Assembly (NCBI RefSeq): GCF_003286085.1
Contig: NW_020825338.1
Span: 930,001 to 994,000, forward strand
Direction: 5' to 3'
DNA length: 64,000 nucleotides
Source of the DNA: Drosophila persimilis
Lineage: Eukaryota; Arthropoda; Insecta; Diptera; Drosophilidae
Position numbers and translations under genes: made by a program. Shown here one piece after another: positions 41,093-50,585 of this stretch. Position 1 is the stretch's first letter. The number at the start of each line of letters is the position of its first letter. The notes beneath the pieces were generated by a model. It ran no database searches and was not told where the DNA came from. It saw only the letters and a program-made list of their open reading frames with translations.

Positions 41093-43885
41093 CTAATTAC
41101 TAGAAAGGTGTGTAAGGATTAGTAATTTAATAAGAGGAAGAGAATTAGTGGAGGATATAATATGGTAGAGGGAATTATAATCCGAGCATAAGACCCTAAA
41201 CGGTTCATGCAAGGAATAATTCGATCTACAAAGTGGAAGGAACAACGGTATAAAGTTTCTAGTCAGTCTAATAGGAATCGTGAAGTTTATGCGGCTCAAC
41301 AGATCAGGGCTGTCTATGTCACCCCTGATCAAGTTGTGCATAAATATCACACCAAGCATTTTTCTACGGTTAACTAAGGATGGGAGGTTTACTAATAATA
41401 GTCTACTAGAGTAAGATGGGAGTCTTACACCCGCATCCCAGTTAAGGCCCCGCAGAGCAAAGAGTAAAAAGTTTTTCTGTACTGATTCTATACGGTCCTG
41501 GTGTACTTTGTACTGAGGGCACCATTCACAGGAGCCGTATTCTAGGATCGGACGAACAAGCGAGGTATAGAGAGTCTTTGTTATATAGGGGTCGTCAAAT
41601 TCCTTTGACCACCTCTTTATAAACCCAAGCACGCCCATGGCCTTATTTACCATGGTAGAAATGTGTTCGGAAAACTTTAACTTGGGGTCTAACATAACAC
41701 CCAGATCATCCACCAGGGTAATTCTCTCAAGAGAACCCCCAAATAGGGTGTAGGGAGCCAACAAAGGGCTAGAACGATGAAATGTCATAACTTTGCATTT
41801 CGAGGCATTGAGGTGTAACAAGTTCGCACAACACCATGACTGAAAGCTATTGAGATCGGATTGCAAGCGAGAATGAAATGAAATGTCCTTGTACTGGACA
41901 CAGAGTTTAACATCATCCGCATACATAAGTACTCGAGAGTATGTTAATACTGAAGGCAAGTCATTAATAAAGAGTGTGAAGAGTAAGGGGCCTAGATGGC
42001 TGCCCTGTGGTACTCCCGAAGAAACCTTTACTGGTAAAGAGAGGGAGTTTTTGAAGAGGACTCTTTGAGACCTAGAACAAAGATAGCTAGAAATCCATCT
42101 CAGGAGGTTGGGCGGAAACCCTAAAAGGTCAAGTTTATGTGCTAAAAGGGAATGGTTTACAGAGTCGAATGCTTTACTAAAGTCGGTGTAAATAACATCC
42201 GTCTGTAAGTTACCTTGAAAGCCTTTAATAATGAAAGAGGTAAACTCTAACAAGTTCGTGGTGGTTGATCGCCGCCTTATAAATCCATGCTGAGTTGGAG
42301 ATATAAGTGACTTGCAGAGATGTTGCAAGTGCGGAGTTAAAACCTTCTCAAACAATTTGGGAATAGCGGATAACTTTGCTATACCTCTATAATTTTTTGC
42401 ATCAGACTTGCTACCTTTTTTATGGAGAGGAATTATAAACGATTCCTTCCAGATTGGGGGGAAGCAAGAGGAATTAATGGACAGGGTGAATAGTTTAAGC
42501 AATGGTCCACACAGAGCCTCGGCGCAGTACCTGAGTACACAACCTGGAACCCCGTCTGGACCCGGTGAAAACACCGGCTTAACTAGTCGAAGATCTTGAA
42601 GTAGGGAATATTCATTTAACAAGGGACTGAAAATGCCGTTCGACCTCGGTAATCCGTATGGGTACGGTTGACCAGAGTAGCGTTCCTCAGAATAGGTGGT
42701 TTGGAAAAACTGGGCAAAAAGATCGGCAATTGCCTGATCATTATTTGCCGACGTATTACAAAATGATAGCGAGGATGGGTGTGCGGACGTTCTACGCTTA
42801 CTGTTTACGAAGCAGTAAAACTGTTTAGGGTCCTGAGAAAAACGTATCCTGCAACGAGATAGGTAGTTCTTATAGCATTGAGCATTAAGAACTGAAAAGT
42901 TTGACCGAGCTATTACATAACGAGAGTGAGAAGTAGGAGAACCCACTTCTTGAAATTTTTTATAAAGTCTTGATTTTAAGTTTTTTAGACTGGATAACTC
43001 TTTGGTAAACCAAGGGGGTTTTCCAGATCTAATCGGACAAGAAAGCGGGACACAAGAATCAAAAAATGTGCCAAGAGCATTGTAAAAAATGGTTGTGCCT
43101 TTTGTGACATCAGTGCACAAGTACAAAGCGGACCAATCAAAATCCCTAATTAGGTTATTAAGCTTCGCAAACTCGGCTTTACGAAAGCAGCGGACACGTT
43201 CAGGTAGTCTACTCGACCGGTCCAATACAGTTGGTCCTATGTCTAGCGACACCTCGAAAGTAGGGTGGTAGGTGTCTTCAGGTATAGTGAGCGGAAGGGC
43301 TCGGGTTAACAACACTATGGTCGGATCCGATACAAAGCATAGATCAAGCAATCGACCCAAGGAATTTTTCACATGATTGACTTGAGACAGGGACAGGTCA
43401 AGCAAGCCGTCAACAAAGTCATGTCGTGACATGGGCACTAGGATACTAGACTCGTTTACCGAAGACCAAACAGTTCCTGGCAAGTTGAAGTCACCAAGAA
43501 CTATCATACGATCTTTATCAGATAGCGAGGAAGCAACAGCGGTTAAAGCGGACAAGTGCTGCTCATAAATTGAAATATCCGAAGAAGGTGGGATATACGA
43601 GCAAGTAATGAATATAGCGAAAGCGGGAAGAATCAGTTTTACACACAGGAATTCCAGTTCCTGTTGAACTTGGACTGTGAAGTGTTCTGACGTGAAGTAA
43701 GATTCCACTGCAATTAGAACCCCTCCTGCACGTCGAGACGAACGGTCCTTTCTAAAAGTTGTGTACCGACCTGCCAAAACCTCGGAACTAAGAATGTCCG
43801 GCTTTAACCAGGTTTCAGTAAACACAATAACGTGGGAAGCAAATGCAACACTATCCCGGAAAAGAATGCTGAGCTTACTACGCAA
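41093..43885 (-). CDS. ORF2 (endonuclease-reverse transcriptase) of element D, copy 1
   Basis: 930 residues counted from a TTG at 43885; the frame is open upstream into ORF1. Endonuclease: VFTETWL (catalytic Glu at residue 24), VLGDFNLPG (about 130), a C-terminal DTYHPTFEV with the catalytic His. RT: YRGIAKLSAIPKLFEK, QHGFIRRRST, YTDFSKAFDSVNH, GVPQGSHLGPLLF, and MYADD. A cysteine-bearing C-terminal region follows. No ATG occurs in this frame before residue 127, after the first catalytic motif, so ordinary AUG initiation cannot give a full endonuclease. The slippery heptamer at 43924-43930 offers a -1 shift from ORF1. It would nick target DNA and reverse transcribe its RNA there. Clade: CR1/Jockey group, most like insect CR1 by the GVPQGSHLGPLLF and PHD-bearing ORF1. 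Confidence 0.88.
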   Translation of the reverse strand: MRSKLSILFRDSVAFASHVIVFTETWLKPDILSSEVLAGRYTTFRKDRSSRRAGGVLIAVESYFTSEHFTVQVQQELEFLCVKLILPAFAIFITCSYIPPSSDISIYEQHLSALTAVASSLSDKDRMIVLGDFNLPGTVWSSVNESSILVPMSRHDFVDGLLDLSLSQVNHVKNSLGRLLDLCFVSDPTIVLLTRALPLTIPEDTYHPTFEVSLDIGPTVLDRSSRLPERVRCFRKAEFAKLNNLIRDFDWSALYLCTDVTKGTTIFYNALGTFFDSCVPLSCPIRSGKPPWFTKELSSLKNLKSRLYKKFQEVGSPTSHSRYVIARSNFSVLNAQCYKNYLSRCRIRFSQDPKQFYCFVNSKRRTSAHPSSLSFCNTSANNDQAIADLFAQFFQTTYSEERYSGQPYPYGLPRSNGIFSPLLNEYSLLQDLRLVKPVFSPGPDGVPGCVLRYCAEALCGPLLKLFTLSINSSCFPPIWKESFIIPLHKKGSKSDAKNYRGIAKLSAIPKLFEKVLTPHLQHLCKSLISPTQHGFIRRRSTTTNLLEFTSFIIKGFQGNLQTDVIYTDFSKAFDSVNHSLLAHKLDLLGFPPNLLRWISSYLCSRSQRVLFKNSLSLPVKVSSGVPQGSHLGPLLFTLFINDLPSVLTYSRVLMYADDVKLCVQYKDISFHSRLQSDLNSFQSWCCANLLHLNASKCKVMTFHRSSPLLAPYTLFGGSLERITLVDDLGVMLDPKLKFSEHISTMVNKAMGVLGFIKRWSKEFDDPYITKTLYTSLVRPILEYGSCEWCPQYKVHQDRIESVQKNFLLFALRGLNWDAGVRLPSYSSRLLLVNLPSLVNRRKMLGVIFMHNLIRGDIDSPDLLSRINFTIPIRLTRNFIPLFLPLCRSNYSLHEPFRVLCSDYNSLYHIISSTNSLPLIKLLILTHLSSN

Positions 43886-43920
43886 GCCTCTTACATTCTG
43901 ATAGGTTACTAAAAGAGAAG

Positions 43921-44928
43921 TTAGTTTTTTGGAAAGGTTGGAGCAAGACGGGAAGTTGAGGAAGAGGAAGTTGAGGGTGGCACGCTGGAAAGATTTGGAA
44001 GCGATATGGGAGGCCTATTCTTCTTCTTAGCCTTAAACTCCGTCACCACCAAATGCTCCGGCCAAAATTTTGTGGAGCAAATGGTGTCAAATTGAGTTGG
44101 GGAGATGCTTATCTTAAACGACGCTATCTCCCTGGCATAAGAGAAGTTAAATTTCTCCACCTTTAAACCCACGGCTTTTATTTTGCTTTGAATGAAAGCA
44201 GTTACATCATTAGATGTGAGGTCAGGGGCCAGCCGTGAAACAAAAACTTGTCGTTTTGGTGGGACTCCCACCAGTGGTTTAGTCACCACAGGTCTAGTAC
44301 CTGTGGTGGCAATATCCGGAGGTCCGGAACGTCTATTTACTGGTGGGATCGGGATAGACGGGACAACTAGTGAACTTGCGGACACCACGGACACGGACGC
44401 TGCAGACGTACTTGGCTGCACATTCTCCGAGGCGATGAATTCGGCTACCGAATCTGCATCGCCAGCAGCTTTCGTTGCCTTTGGAGTGGCAAACGAGATC
44501 AACTGCTGCACACTTGGAGTGGTCGGAGTCAGTTTTTCGGCGGCGCACGGCTGAGTGACGGTTGGCACTTGCAGGTCCCGCGGAGTGACCTTTTTGCGCC
44601 TCGGAGACTCATTCAGCAGTTTTAAACCGCTAAACTGAGCCTCCATGGCTAGGAGCCGATCGTATTGGTTTTTGAAACCAACGGTCAGCTCCTTAAAGCC
44701 ACTCCGCGTCTGCCTCATGAAAGCCACCATGTCTTTCTCCACCGCACGGCATGCCTCGCAACTGTAATGCAAGCCATTACGTTTGGCTATAGCATCACTC
44801 ACGAGGCCAGAAAATCCCGCACATTTTGCGTGGACTACGCTGTCGCAGAGCCAGCAGGGGACATTCGGCTGATCGTGAGTGATCTGCTTCTTGCAGGTTT
44901 TTTTGGCACAGACCACAGCGTATTCCAT
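43921..44928 (-). CDS. ORF1 (PHD-finger nucleic-acid-binding protein) of element D, copy 1
   Basis: 335 residues from an ATG. A clear PHD-type C4HC3 finger lies at the N-terminus: Cys7, Cys12, Cys25, Cys28, His33, Cys36, Cys57, Cys60. A predicted helical stretch (about 62-100), then a Ser/Thr/Pro-rich low-complexity linker, then an RRM-like region at about 238-320 (RQVFVSRLAPDLTSND, later a FKISIS strand). ORF1 proteins of CR1-group elements commonly carry PHD fingers and bind the element RNA. The stop is preceded by the slippery site. No lesion seen. A second identical-looking copy is at 50586-51593. Confidence 0.87.
   Translation of the reverse strand: MEYAVVCAKKTCKKQITHDQPNVPCWLCDSVVHAKCAGFSGLVSDAIAKRNGLHYSCEACRAVEKDMVAFMRQTRSGFKELTVGFKNQYDRLLAMEAQFSGLKLLNESPRRKKVTPRDLQVPTVTQPCAAEKLTPTTPSVQQLISFATPKATKAAGDADSVAEFIASENVQPSTSAASVSVVSASSLVVPSIPIPPVNRRSGPPDIATTGTRPVVTKPLVGVPPKRQVFVSRLAPDLTSNDVTAFIQSKIKAVGLKVEKFNFSYAREIASFKISISPTQFDTICSTKFWPEHLVVTEFKAKKKNRPPISLPNLSSVPPSTSSSSTSRLAPTFPKN
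43924..43930 (-). promoter_or_regulatory. Putative -1 frameshift heptamer at ORF1 stop, element D copy 1
   Basis: On the minus strand ORF1 ends CCA AAA AAC TAA. A AAA AAC is a canonical slippery heptamer and it directly precedes the stop. The -1 frame runs open through it into ORF2. About 25 bases downstream a hairpin can form (GAATG pairing with CATTC, enclosing GCTT/AAGC); that spacing is longer than the usual 5-9 bases. Confidence 0.6.
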
Positions 44929-45437
44929 TTTATTATTTATTTATTTACTATTATTTGCAAAACAAATTGATATCAGACCAATGTGCCAGACAACGCTCAA
45001 AGCGGAATTGGTAAAAAAAGAGAGCAGAGTGGAGAGTGGTTATAGCGAAAGCTACTAAGCAGAGAGCGCTATTGCTCAGAAAGTTTAAAGAGCGAGAGAG
45101 AAAGAACAGTTATTGAAGTTGAGGTGATAGCGAGAGAGTGATAAGACAACAAAAGCTACCAGACGAGAGCGGACTGCAATGCAATACTCACTCACTGCAA
45201 CAACACAACACAACACAAGCCGACGCCGAAAAATAAAAAGTTAAACAATGTTTTAACACAAATCAAAAGGCATGCACTCGCGTAAATGAATAGGTTTCCA
45301 GATTGTTGTCTGGGTAGAAAGTATATTTAGAATTTAGTTAGGAAAACACCGGCTGTTTATTCAAAACAAAAGGAAAAAATGCGGAGCTCAAAACAAAAAC
45401 ACGTCTGATCACTACGAAAGATAATCGGAAGATGGTC
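44929..45437 (-). promoter_or_regulatory. 5' UTR / internal promoter region of element D, copy 1
   Basis: About 500 bases upstream of ORF1. It contains GA-rich repeats (AGAGCGAGAGAGAAAG at about 45090) and CAACACAACACA. Non-LTR elements carry internal promoters here, but no specific box was identified. Confidence 0.45.
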
Positions 45438-46443
45438 TTGAAGCTTTTGATTGCCCAGGAAATGTTCTCCTGGCTTAGCAGGTTCATGATATCACTTGAG
45501 GCAACGGCATGAGCCGCGAAGTAGTGTGGTCTATTTTCAAGGCAGCCGGGAAAGTCGGTGTTAAGGAGAAGATTTAGCGACTCATTGCTGGACGTTGTCC
45601 ATTATTCGTCGGCATTCTTCAGGTAGCCCAGAGTGGGTGTAGTCTTCGAAAGAACTTTGCGCAAGCGCGAGGCTTCTGAGTTATTCTCAATGTCGCTACA
45701 GAACTTACGCCATGAGGCGCGTTTGTCTTTCCTCAGTTCTTTGTTGTAAATTGACAGACTGGCCTTGTAATAGGCCCAGTTCTGCTCAACGTTTTCAGCC
45801 TTAGCTTTATTGAAGAGTCTCCGGGAGGCTTTCCGGAGTTCCCTCAGTCCCTCGGATTCCACCATTCAGGTTTCTTCCGGCCTCTGGTCTTGCCAGAGGG
45901 GCAGGATTTATCGAACGCCTCATTGCAGGCGTCGGTAAATAGTTTAACAAGATGAGTCGTGGCTTCCCTGGAAATCTCCTCCTCAGGTGGAGTCTCAGGG
46001 AGAACACGACAGAGGTGGTCTGAATACCGAGCCCAGTTTGTCCGCCTAAGGTTCCGGAATTGAGCTGGTCTCGGTAGTGAAAAAGAGAATACGGTTTCCA
46101 CGTACCTGTGGTCCGAGAAGAAGTGCTCTTCCAGGGCCCTCCAGAATACGATATTCCCATGTAACTCATGAGAGGCAAGTGTGAGGTCCAGGACCTCCTT
46201 GCGGTTTTTAATAATGAAGGTGGGATCACTCCCGCTATTTAATAGGACCATCTGAGTGGTCAGTAAATAGTTGAAAAGGTACTTACCCCTTTCGTTGGTG
46301 TCAGTGCCTCCCCACTGGCAGTGGTGTGCATTGGCGTCGCACCCAACGATTAGGCCGGTGTCCTTGGCCTCGCAGTCTGTGATTAGCGCCCTGAGCGCCT
46401 GTGGAGGCAATCCAAGCCGATTGCCAAGCCTAATACCCCACAC
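45438..46443 (-). pseudogene. LOA endonuclease/linker segment, array unit 2
   Basis: Same segment as 38758-39780. Reads DCEAKDTGLIVGCDANAHHC, FFSDHRYVETVFSF, RGRKKPEWWN and the EGLRELRKASRRLFNKAKAE linker; the frame shifts near 45850. No RT fold is included. Confidence 0.82.
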
Positions 46444-46445
46444 AC

Positions 46446-47460
46446 TTTACAAAAACCAGAAACACACTATTAGACTTATTTTTTCTTGACAGTCCGGAAA
46501 ATTGTTACTCTATGATCAACTCACAGTGCCAGGGTATTCAAAACATGACTTTATTTTCATGACCTACGACATCAATCCTGACTACCATGACTATGTTACC
46601 TTCTATAGAGACTTTAAGAACATTGACCTTAGAAAACTAGACACTGACACTAACATGCTCGACTGGAAATCAATATATTATATGCCGCCTGTGAATTCTC
46701 AGCTTGCCCACCTTCAATCAAATATCGACTATCTTTATAATGAACATGTACCTATCAAGAAAGCGACCGTTAGACCAACAGATAACTCCTGGTTCAACCA
46801 TGAAATAAAAATGGGTATCATTAAACGAAATGACGCCTTTAAAAAGTTTAAAAGATATAAGACTGAAAGCCACCTTAATATGTACAAAGCATTAAGATAA
46901 AATGTAACAAATCTAATCAACTCTGCCAAGACCGCCTTCTACACGCCAAAGTTTAATAACGCGGTATGCGGTAAGAAAAAATGGCAAATTATTAAAAATA
47001 TTGGAATTGGGAAGAAAACACGAAACACTCAAGTTGACATGGAACTAAATGAAATAAATAACAAATTTGTGCAGCTAGTTTTACCTGACTTTCCTCCAAC
47101 CCTTAACTTGGTATCAGTACCCTATCATAACACTGTTCCTAGCTTCAGTTTCTGTTGTGTTAGTCCGTGTGATGTTCTAGAATCCCTACTTAAGATTAAG
47201 TCGAATGCGATCGGACTAGACAAACCCTACATTTCTGAGAATAATTCTCCCCCGAATTTTAATGCAAGTTACCCACATTTTTAACATAGCCATTACTACA
47301 TCAACATTCCCTGAAAAGTGGAAGGAGGCCAAAATGATCCCTATCCCTAAAGTAAACTCTCTATATTACAGGCCAATATCCATTTTACCGAGCCTATCAA
47401 AAGCGTTCGAGGCTTTGGGGGCTGTGCAAATAAATACATTTCTTTCTGAGCATACATTAT
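46446..47460 (+). pseudogene. Non-LTR fragment C, unit 2
   Basis: Same content and lesions as 39783-40795, including the TAA after KALR at 46898-46900. Cut at the same CATTA position by element D copy 2. Confidence 0.75.
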
Positions 47461-47757
47461 ATGGACGTTGACATGCAATGACTGCATCTATCAAGAGGCG
47501 ATGCAATTACTGCACCGTCAAGTGGCCCGTGTGACACCAGCAGAAGGCTGTTACGCGCGGATCCCAGGCAAAACGCAGCCCTCCTCCCGCCCAACCGACC
47601 GAGGGGCGCTGCCGCATGACGCGCGGTGCGTAGCCGAACCAAACGCGAGCATGCAAGAAAGATAGATATTAGACTAACATTCGAGGAAAATTAGCACTAA
47701 ACTTATTAAGAAATTAAGCATGCAATAAAATACAAAATACAAATACCACTACAATTA

Positions 47758-50550
47758 CTAATTACTAGAAAGGTGTGTAAGGATTAGTAATTTAATAAGA
47801 GGAAGAGAATTAGTGGAGGATATAATATGGTAGAGGGAATTATAATCCGAGCATAAGACCCTAAACGGTTCATGCAAGGAATAATTCGATCTACAAAGTG
47901 GAAGGAACAACGGTATAAAGTTTCTAGTCAGTCTAATAGGAATCGTGAAGTTTATGCGGCTCAACAGATCAGGGCTGTCTATGTCACCCCTGATCAAGTT
48001 GTGCATAAATATCACACCAAGCATTTTTCTACGGTTAACTAAGGATGGGAGGTTTACTAATAATAGTCTACTAGAGTAAGATGGGAGTCTTACACCCGCA
48101 TCCCAGTTAAGGCCCCGCAGAGCAAAGAGTAAAAAGTTTTTCTGTACTGATTCTATACGGTCCTGGTGTACTTTGTACTGAGGGCACCATACACAGGAGC
48201 CGTATTCTAGGATCGGACGAACAAGCGAGGTATAGAGAGTCTTTGTTATATAGGGGTCGTCAAATTCCTTTGACCACCTCTTTATAAACCCAAGCACGCC
48301 CATGGCCTTATTTACCATGGTAGAAATGTGTTCGGAAAACTTTAACTTGGGGTCTAACATAACACCCAGATCATCCACCAGGGTAATTCTCTCAAGAGAA
48401 CCCCCAAATAGGGTGTAGGGAGCCAACAAAGGGCTAGAACGATGAAATGTCATAACTTTGCATTTCGAGGCATTGAGGTGTAACAAGTTCGCACAACACC
48501 ATGACTGAAAGCTATTGAGATCGGATTGCAAGCGAGAATGAAATGAAATGTCCTTGTACTGGACACAGAGTTTAACATCATCCGCATACATAAGTACTCG
48601 AGAGTATGTTAATACTGAAGGCAAGTCATTAATAAAGAGTGTGAAGAGTAAGGGGCCTAGATGGCTGCCCTGTGGTACTCCCGAAGAAACCTTTACTGGT
48701 AAAGAGAGGGAGTTTTTGAAGAGGACTCTTTGAGACCTAGAACAAAGATAGCTAGAAATCCATCTCAGGAGGTTGGGCGGAAACCCTAAAAGGTCAAGTT
48801 TATGTGCTAAAAGGGAATGGTTTACAGAGTCGAATGCTTTACTAAAGTCGGTGTAAATAACATCCGTCTGTAAGTTACCTTGAAAGCCTTTAATAATGAA
48901 AGAGGTAAACTCTAACAAGTTCGTGGTGGTTGATCGCCGCCTTATAAATCCATGCTGAGTTGGAGATATAAGTGACTTGCAGAGATGTTGCAAGTGCGGA
49001 GTTAAAACCTTCTCAAACAATTTGGGAATAGCGGATAACTTTGCTATACCTCTATAATTTTTTGCATCAGACTTGCTACCTTTTTTATGGAGAGGAATTA
49101 TAAACGATTCCTTCCAGATTGGGGGGAAGCAAGAGGAATCAATGGACAGGGTGAATAGTTTAAGCAATGGTCCACACAGAGCCTCGGCGCAGTACCTGAG
49201 TACACAACCTGGAACCCCGTCTGGACCCGGTGAAAACACCGGCTTAACTAGTCGAAGATCTTGAAGTAGGGAATATTCATTTAACAAGGGACTGAAAATG
49301 CCGTTCGACCTCGGTAATCCGTATGGGTACGGTTGACCAGAGTAGCGTTCCTCAGAATAGGTGGTTTGGAAAAACTGGGCAAAAAGATCGGCAATTGCCT
49401 GATCATTATTTGCCGACGTATTACAAAATGATAGCGAGGATGGGTGTGCGGACGTTCTACGCTTACTGTTTACGAAGCAGTAAAACTGTTTAGGGTCCTG
49501 AGAAAAACGTATCCTGCAACGAGATAGGTAGTTCTTATAGCATTGAGCATTAAGAACTGAAAAGTTTGACCGAGCTATTACATAACGAGAGTGAGAAGTA
49601 GGAGAACCCACTTCTTGAAATTTTTTATAAAGTCTTGATTTTAAGTTTTTTAGACTGGATAACTCTTTGGTAAACCAAGGGGGTTTTCCAGATCTAATCG
49701 GACAAGAAAGCGGGACACAAGAATCAAAAAATGTGCCAAGAGCATTGTAAAAAATGGTTGTGCCTTTTGTGACATCAGTGCACAAGTACAAAGCGGACCA
49801 ATCAAAATCCCTAATTAGGTTATTAAGCTTCGCAAACTCGGCTTTACGAAAGCAGCGGACACGTTCAGGTAGTCTACTCGACCGGTCCAATACAGTTGGT
49901 CCTATGTCTAGCGACACCTCGAAAGTAGGGTGGTAGGTGTCTTCAGGTATAGTGAGCGGAAGGGCTCGGGTTAACAACACTATGGTCGGATCCGATACAA
50001 AGCATAGATCAAGCAATCGACCCAAGGAATTTTTCACATGATTGACTTGAGACAGGGACAGGTCAAGCAAGCCGTCAACAAAGTCATGTCGTGACATGGG
50101 CACTAGGATACTAGACTCGTTTACCGAAGACCAAACAGTTCCTGGCAAGTTGAAGTCACCAAGAACTATCATACGATCTTTATCAGATAGCGAGGAAGCA
50201 ACAGCGGTTAAAGCGGACAAGTGCTGCTCATAAATTGAAATATCCGAAGAAGGTGGGATATACGAGCAAGTAATGAATATAGCGAAAGCGGGAAGAATCA
50301 GTTTTACACACAGGAATTCCAGTTCCTGTTGAACTTGGACTGTGAAGTATTCTGACGTGAAGTAAGATTCCACTGCAATTAGAACCCCTCCTGCACGTCG
50401 AGACGAACGGTCCTTTCTAAAAGTTGTGTACCGACCTGCCAAAACCTCGGAACTAAGAATGTCCGGCTTTAACCAGGTTTCAGTAAACACAATAACGTGG
50501 GAAGCAAATGCAACACTATCCCGGAAAAGAATGCTGAGCTTACTACGCAA
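47758..50550 (-). CDS. ORF2 (endonuclease-reverse transcriptase) of element D, copy 2
   Basis: 930 residues from the TTG at 50550, same domain order and all catalytic motifs as copy 1 (TETWL, GDFNLPG, MYADD). Few amino-acid differences. This copy has the more usual Val and Asp at two positions where copy 1 has Glu and Asn. Same lack of an early ATG, same -1 relation to ORF1. Confidence 0.88.
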   Translation of the reverse strand: MRSKLSILFRDSVAFASHVIVFTETWLKPDILSSEVLAGRYTTFRKDRSSRRAGGVLIAVESYFTSEYFTVQVQQELEFLCVKLILPAFAIFITCSYIPPSSDISIYEQHLSALTAVASSLSDKDRMIVLGDFNLPGTVWSSVNESSILVPMSRHDFVDGLLDLSLSQVNHVKNSLGRLLDLCFVSDPTIVLLTRALPLTIPEDTYHPTFEVSLDIGPTVLDRSSRLPERVRCFRKAEFAKLNNLIRDFDWSALYLCTDVTKGTTIFYNALGTFFDSCVPLSCPIRSGKPPWFTKELSSLKNLKSRLYKKFQEVGSPTSHSRYVIARSNFSVLNAQCYKNYLSRCRIRFSQDPKQFYCFVNSKRRTSAHPSSLSFCNTSANNDQAIADLFAQFFQTTYSEERYSGQPYPYGLPRSNGIFSPLLNEYSLLQDLRLVKPVFSPGPDGVPGCVLRYCAEALCGPLLKLFTLSIDSSCFPPIWKESFIIPLHKKGSKSDAKNYRGIAKLSAIPKLFEKVLTPHLQHLCKSLISPTQHGFIRRRSTTTNLLEFTSFIIKGFQGNLQTDVIYTDFSKAFDSVNHSLLAHKLDLLGFPPNLLRWISSYLCSRSQRVLFKNSLSLPVKVSSGVPQGSHLGPLLFTLFINDLPSVLTYSRVLMYADDVKLCVQYKDISFHSRLQSDLNSFQSWCCANLLHLNASKCKVMTFHRSSPLLAPYTLFGGSLERITLVDDLGVMLDPKLKFSEHISTMVNKAMGVLGFIKRWSKEFDDPYITKTLYTSLVRPILEYGSCVWCPQYKVHQDRIESVQKNFLLFALRGLNWDAGVRLPSYSSRLLLVNLPSLVNRRKMLGVIFMHNLIRGDIDSPDLLSRINFTIPIRLTRNFIPLFLPLCRSNYSLHEPFRVLCSDYNSLYHIISSTNSLPLIKLLILTHLSSN

Positions 50551-50585
50551 GCCTCTTACATTCTGATAGGTTACTAAAAGAGAAG

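Larger units (their letters stand above)
38758..45437. repeat. Tandem array unit 1 (period about 6.67 kb)
   Basis: Order within unit: LOA endonuclease segment (minus), non-LTR fragment (plus), full CR1/Jockey-like element (minus). Next unit starts at 45438. The offset is 6680 at the left end and 6665 from 39179 on, because of a 15-base difference near 39170. Confidence 0.92.
40796..45437 (-). mobile_element. Full-length CR1/Jockey-like non-LTR element D, copy 1
   Basis: Minus strand: 5' UTR 45437-44929 with purine-rich and CAACA-rich runs, ORF1 44928-43921, ORF2 to 41093, and 3' UTR 41092-40796. The 3' terminus carries degenerate GCAGTNATTGCAT repeats rather than poly(A), which fits CR1-type elements. 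Both ORFs are open. Its 3' end lies within fragment C after CATTA. Its 5' end joins LOA sequence, probably made by the tandem duplication. Confidence 0.82.

Noticed and set aside
43200..43320. Lack of a standard SDH motif as evidence that the element D endonuclease is dead
   Set aside because: A histidine is present in DTYHPTFEV at the expected place, and the CR1 group shows variation there; not evidence of loss.
44192..44554. Plus-strand 120-residue open frame opposite element D ORF1
   Set aside because: Shadow of the real minus-strand ORF1; identical in both copies only because of duplication.
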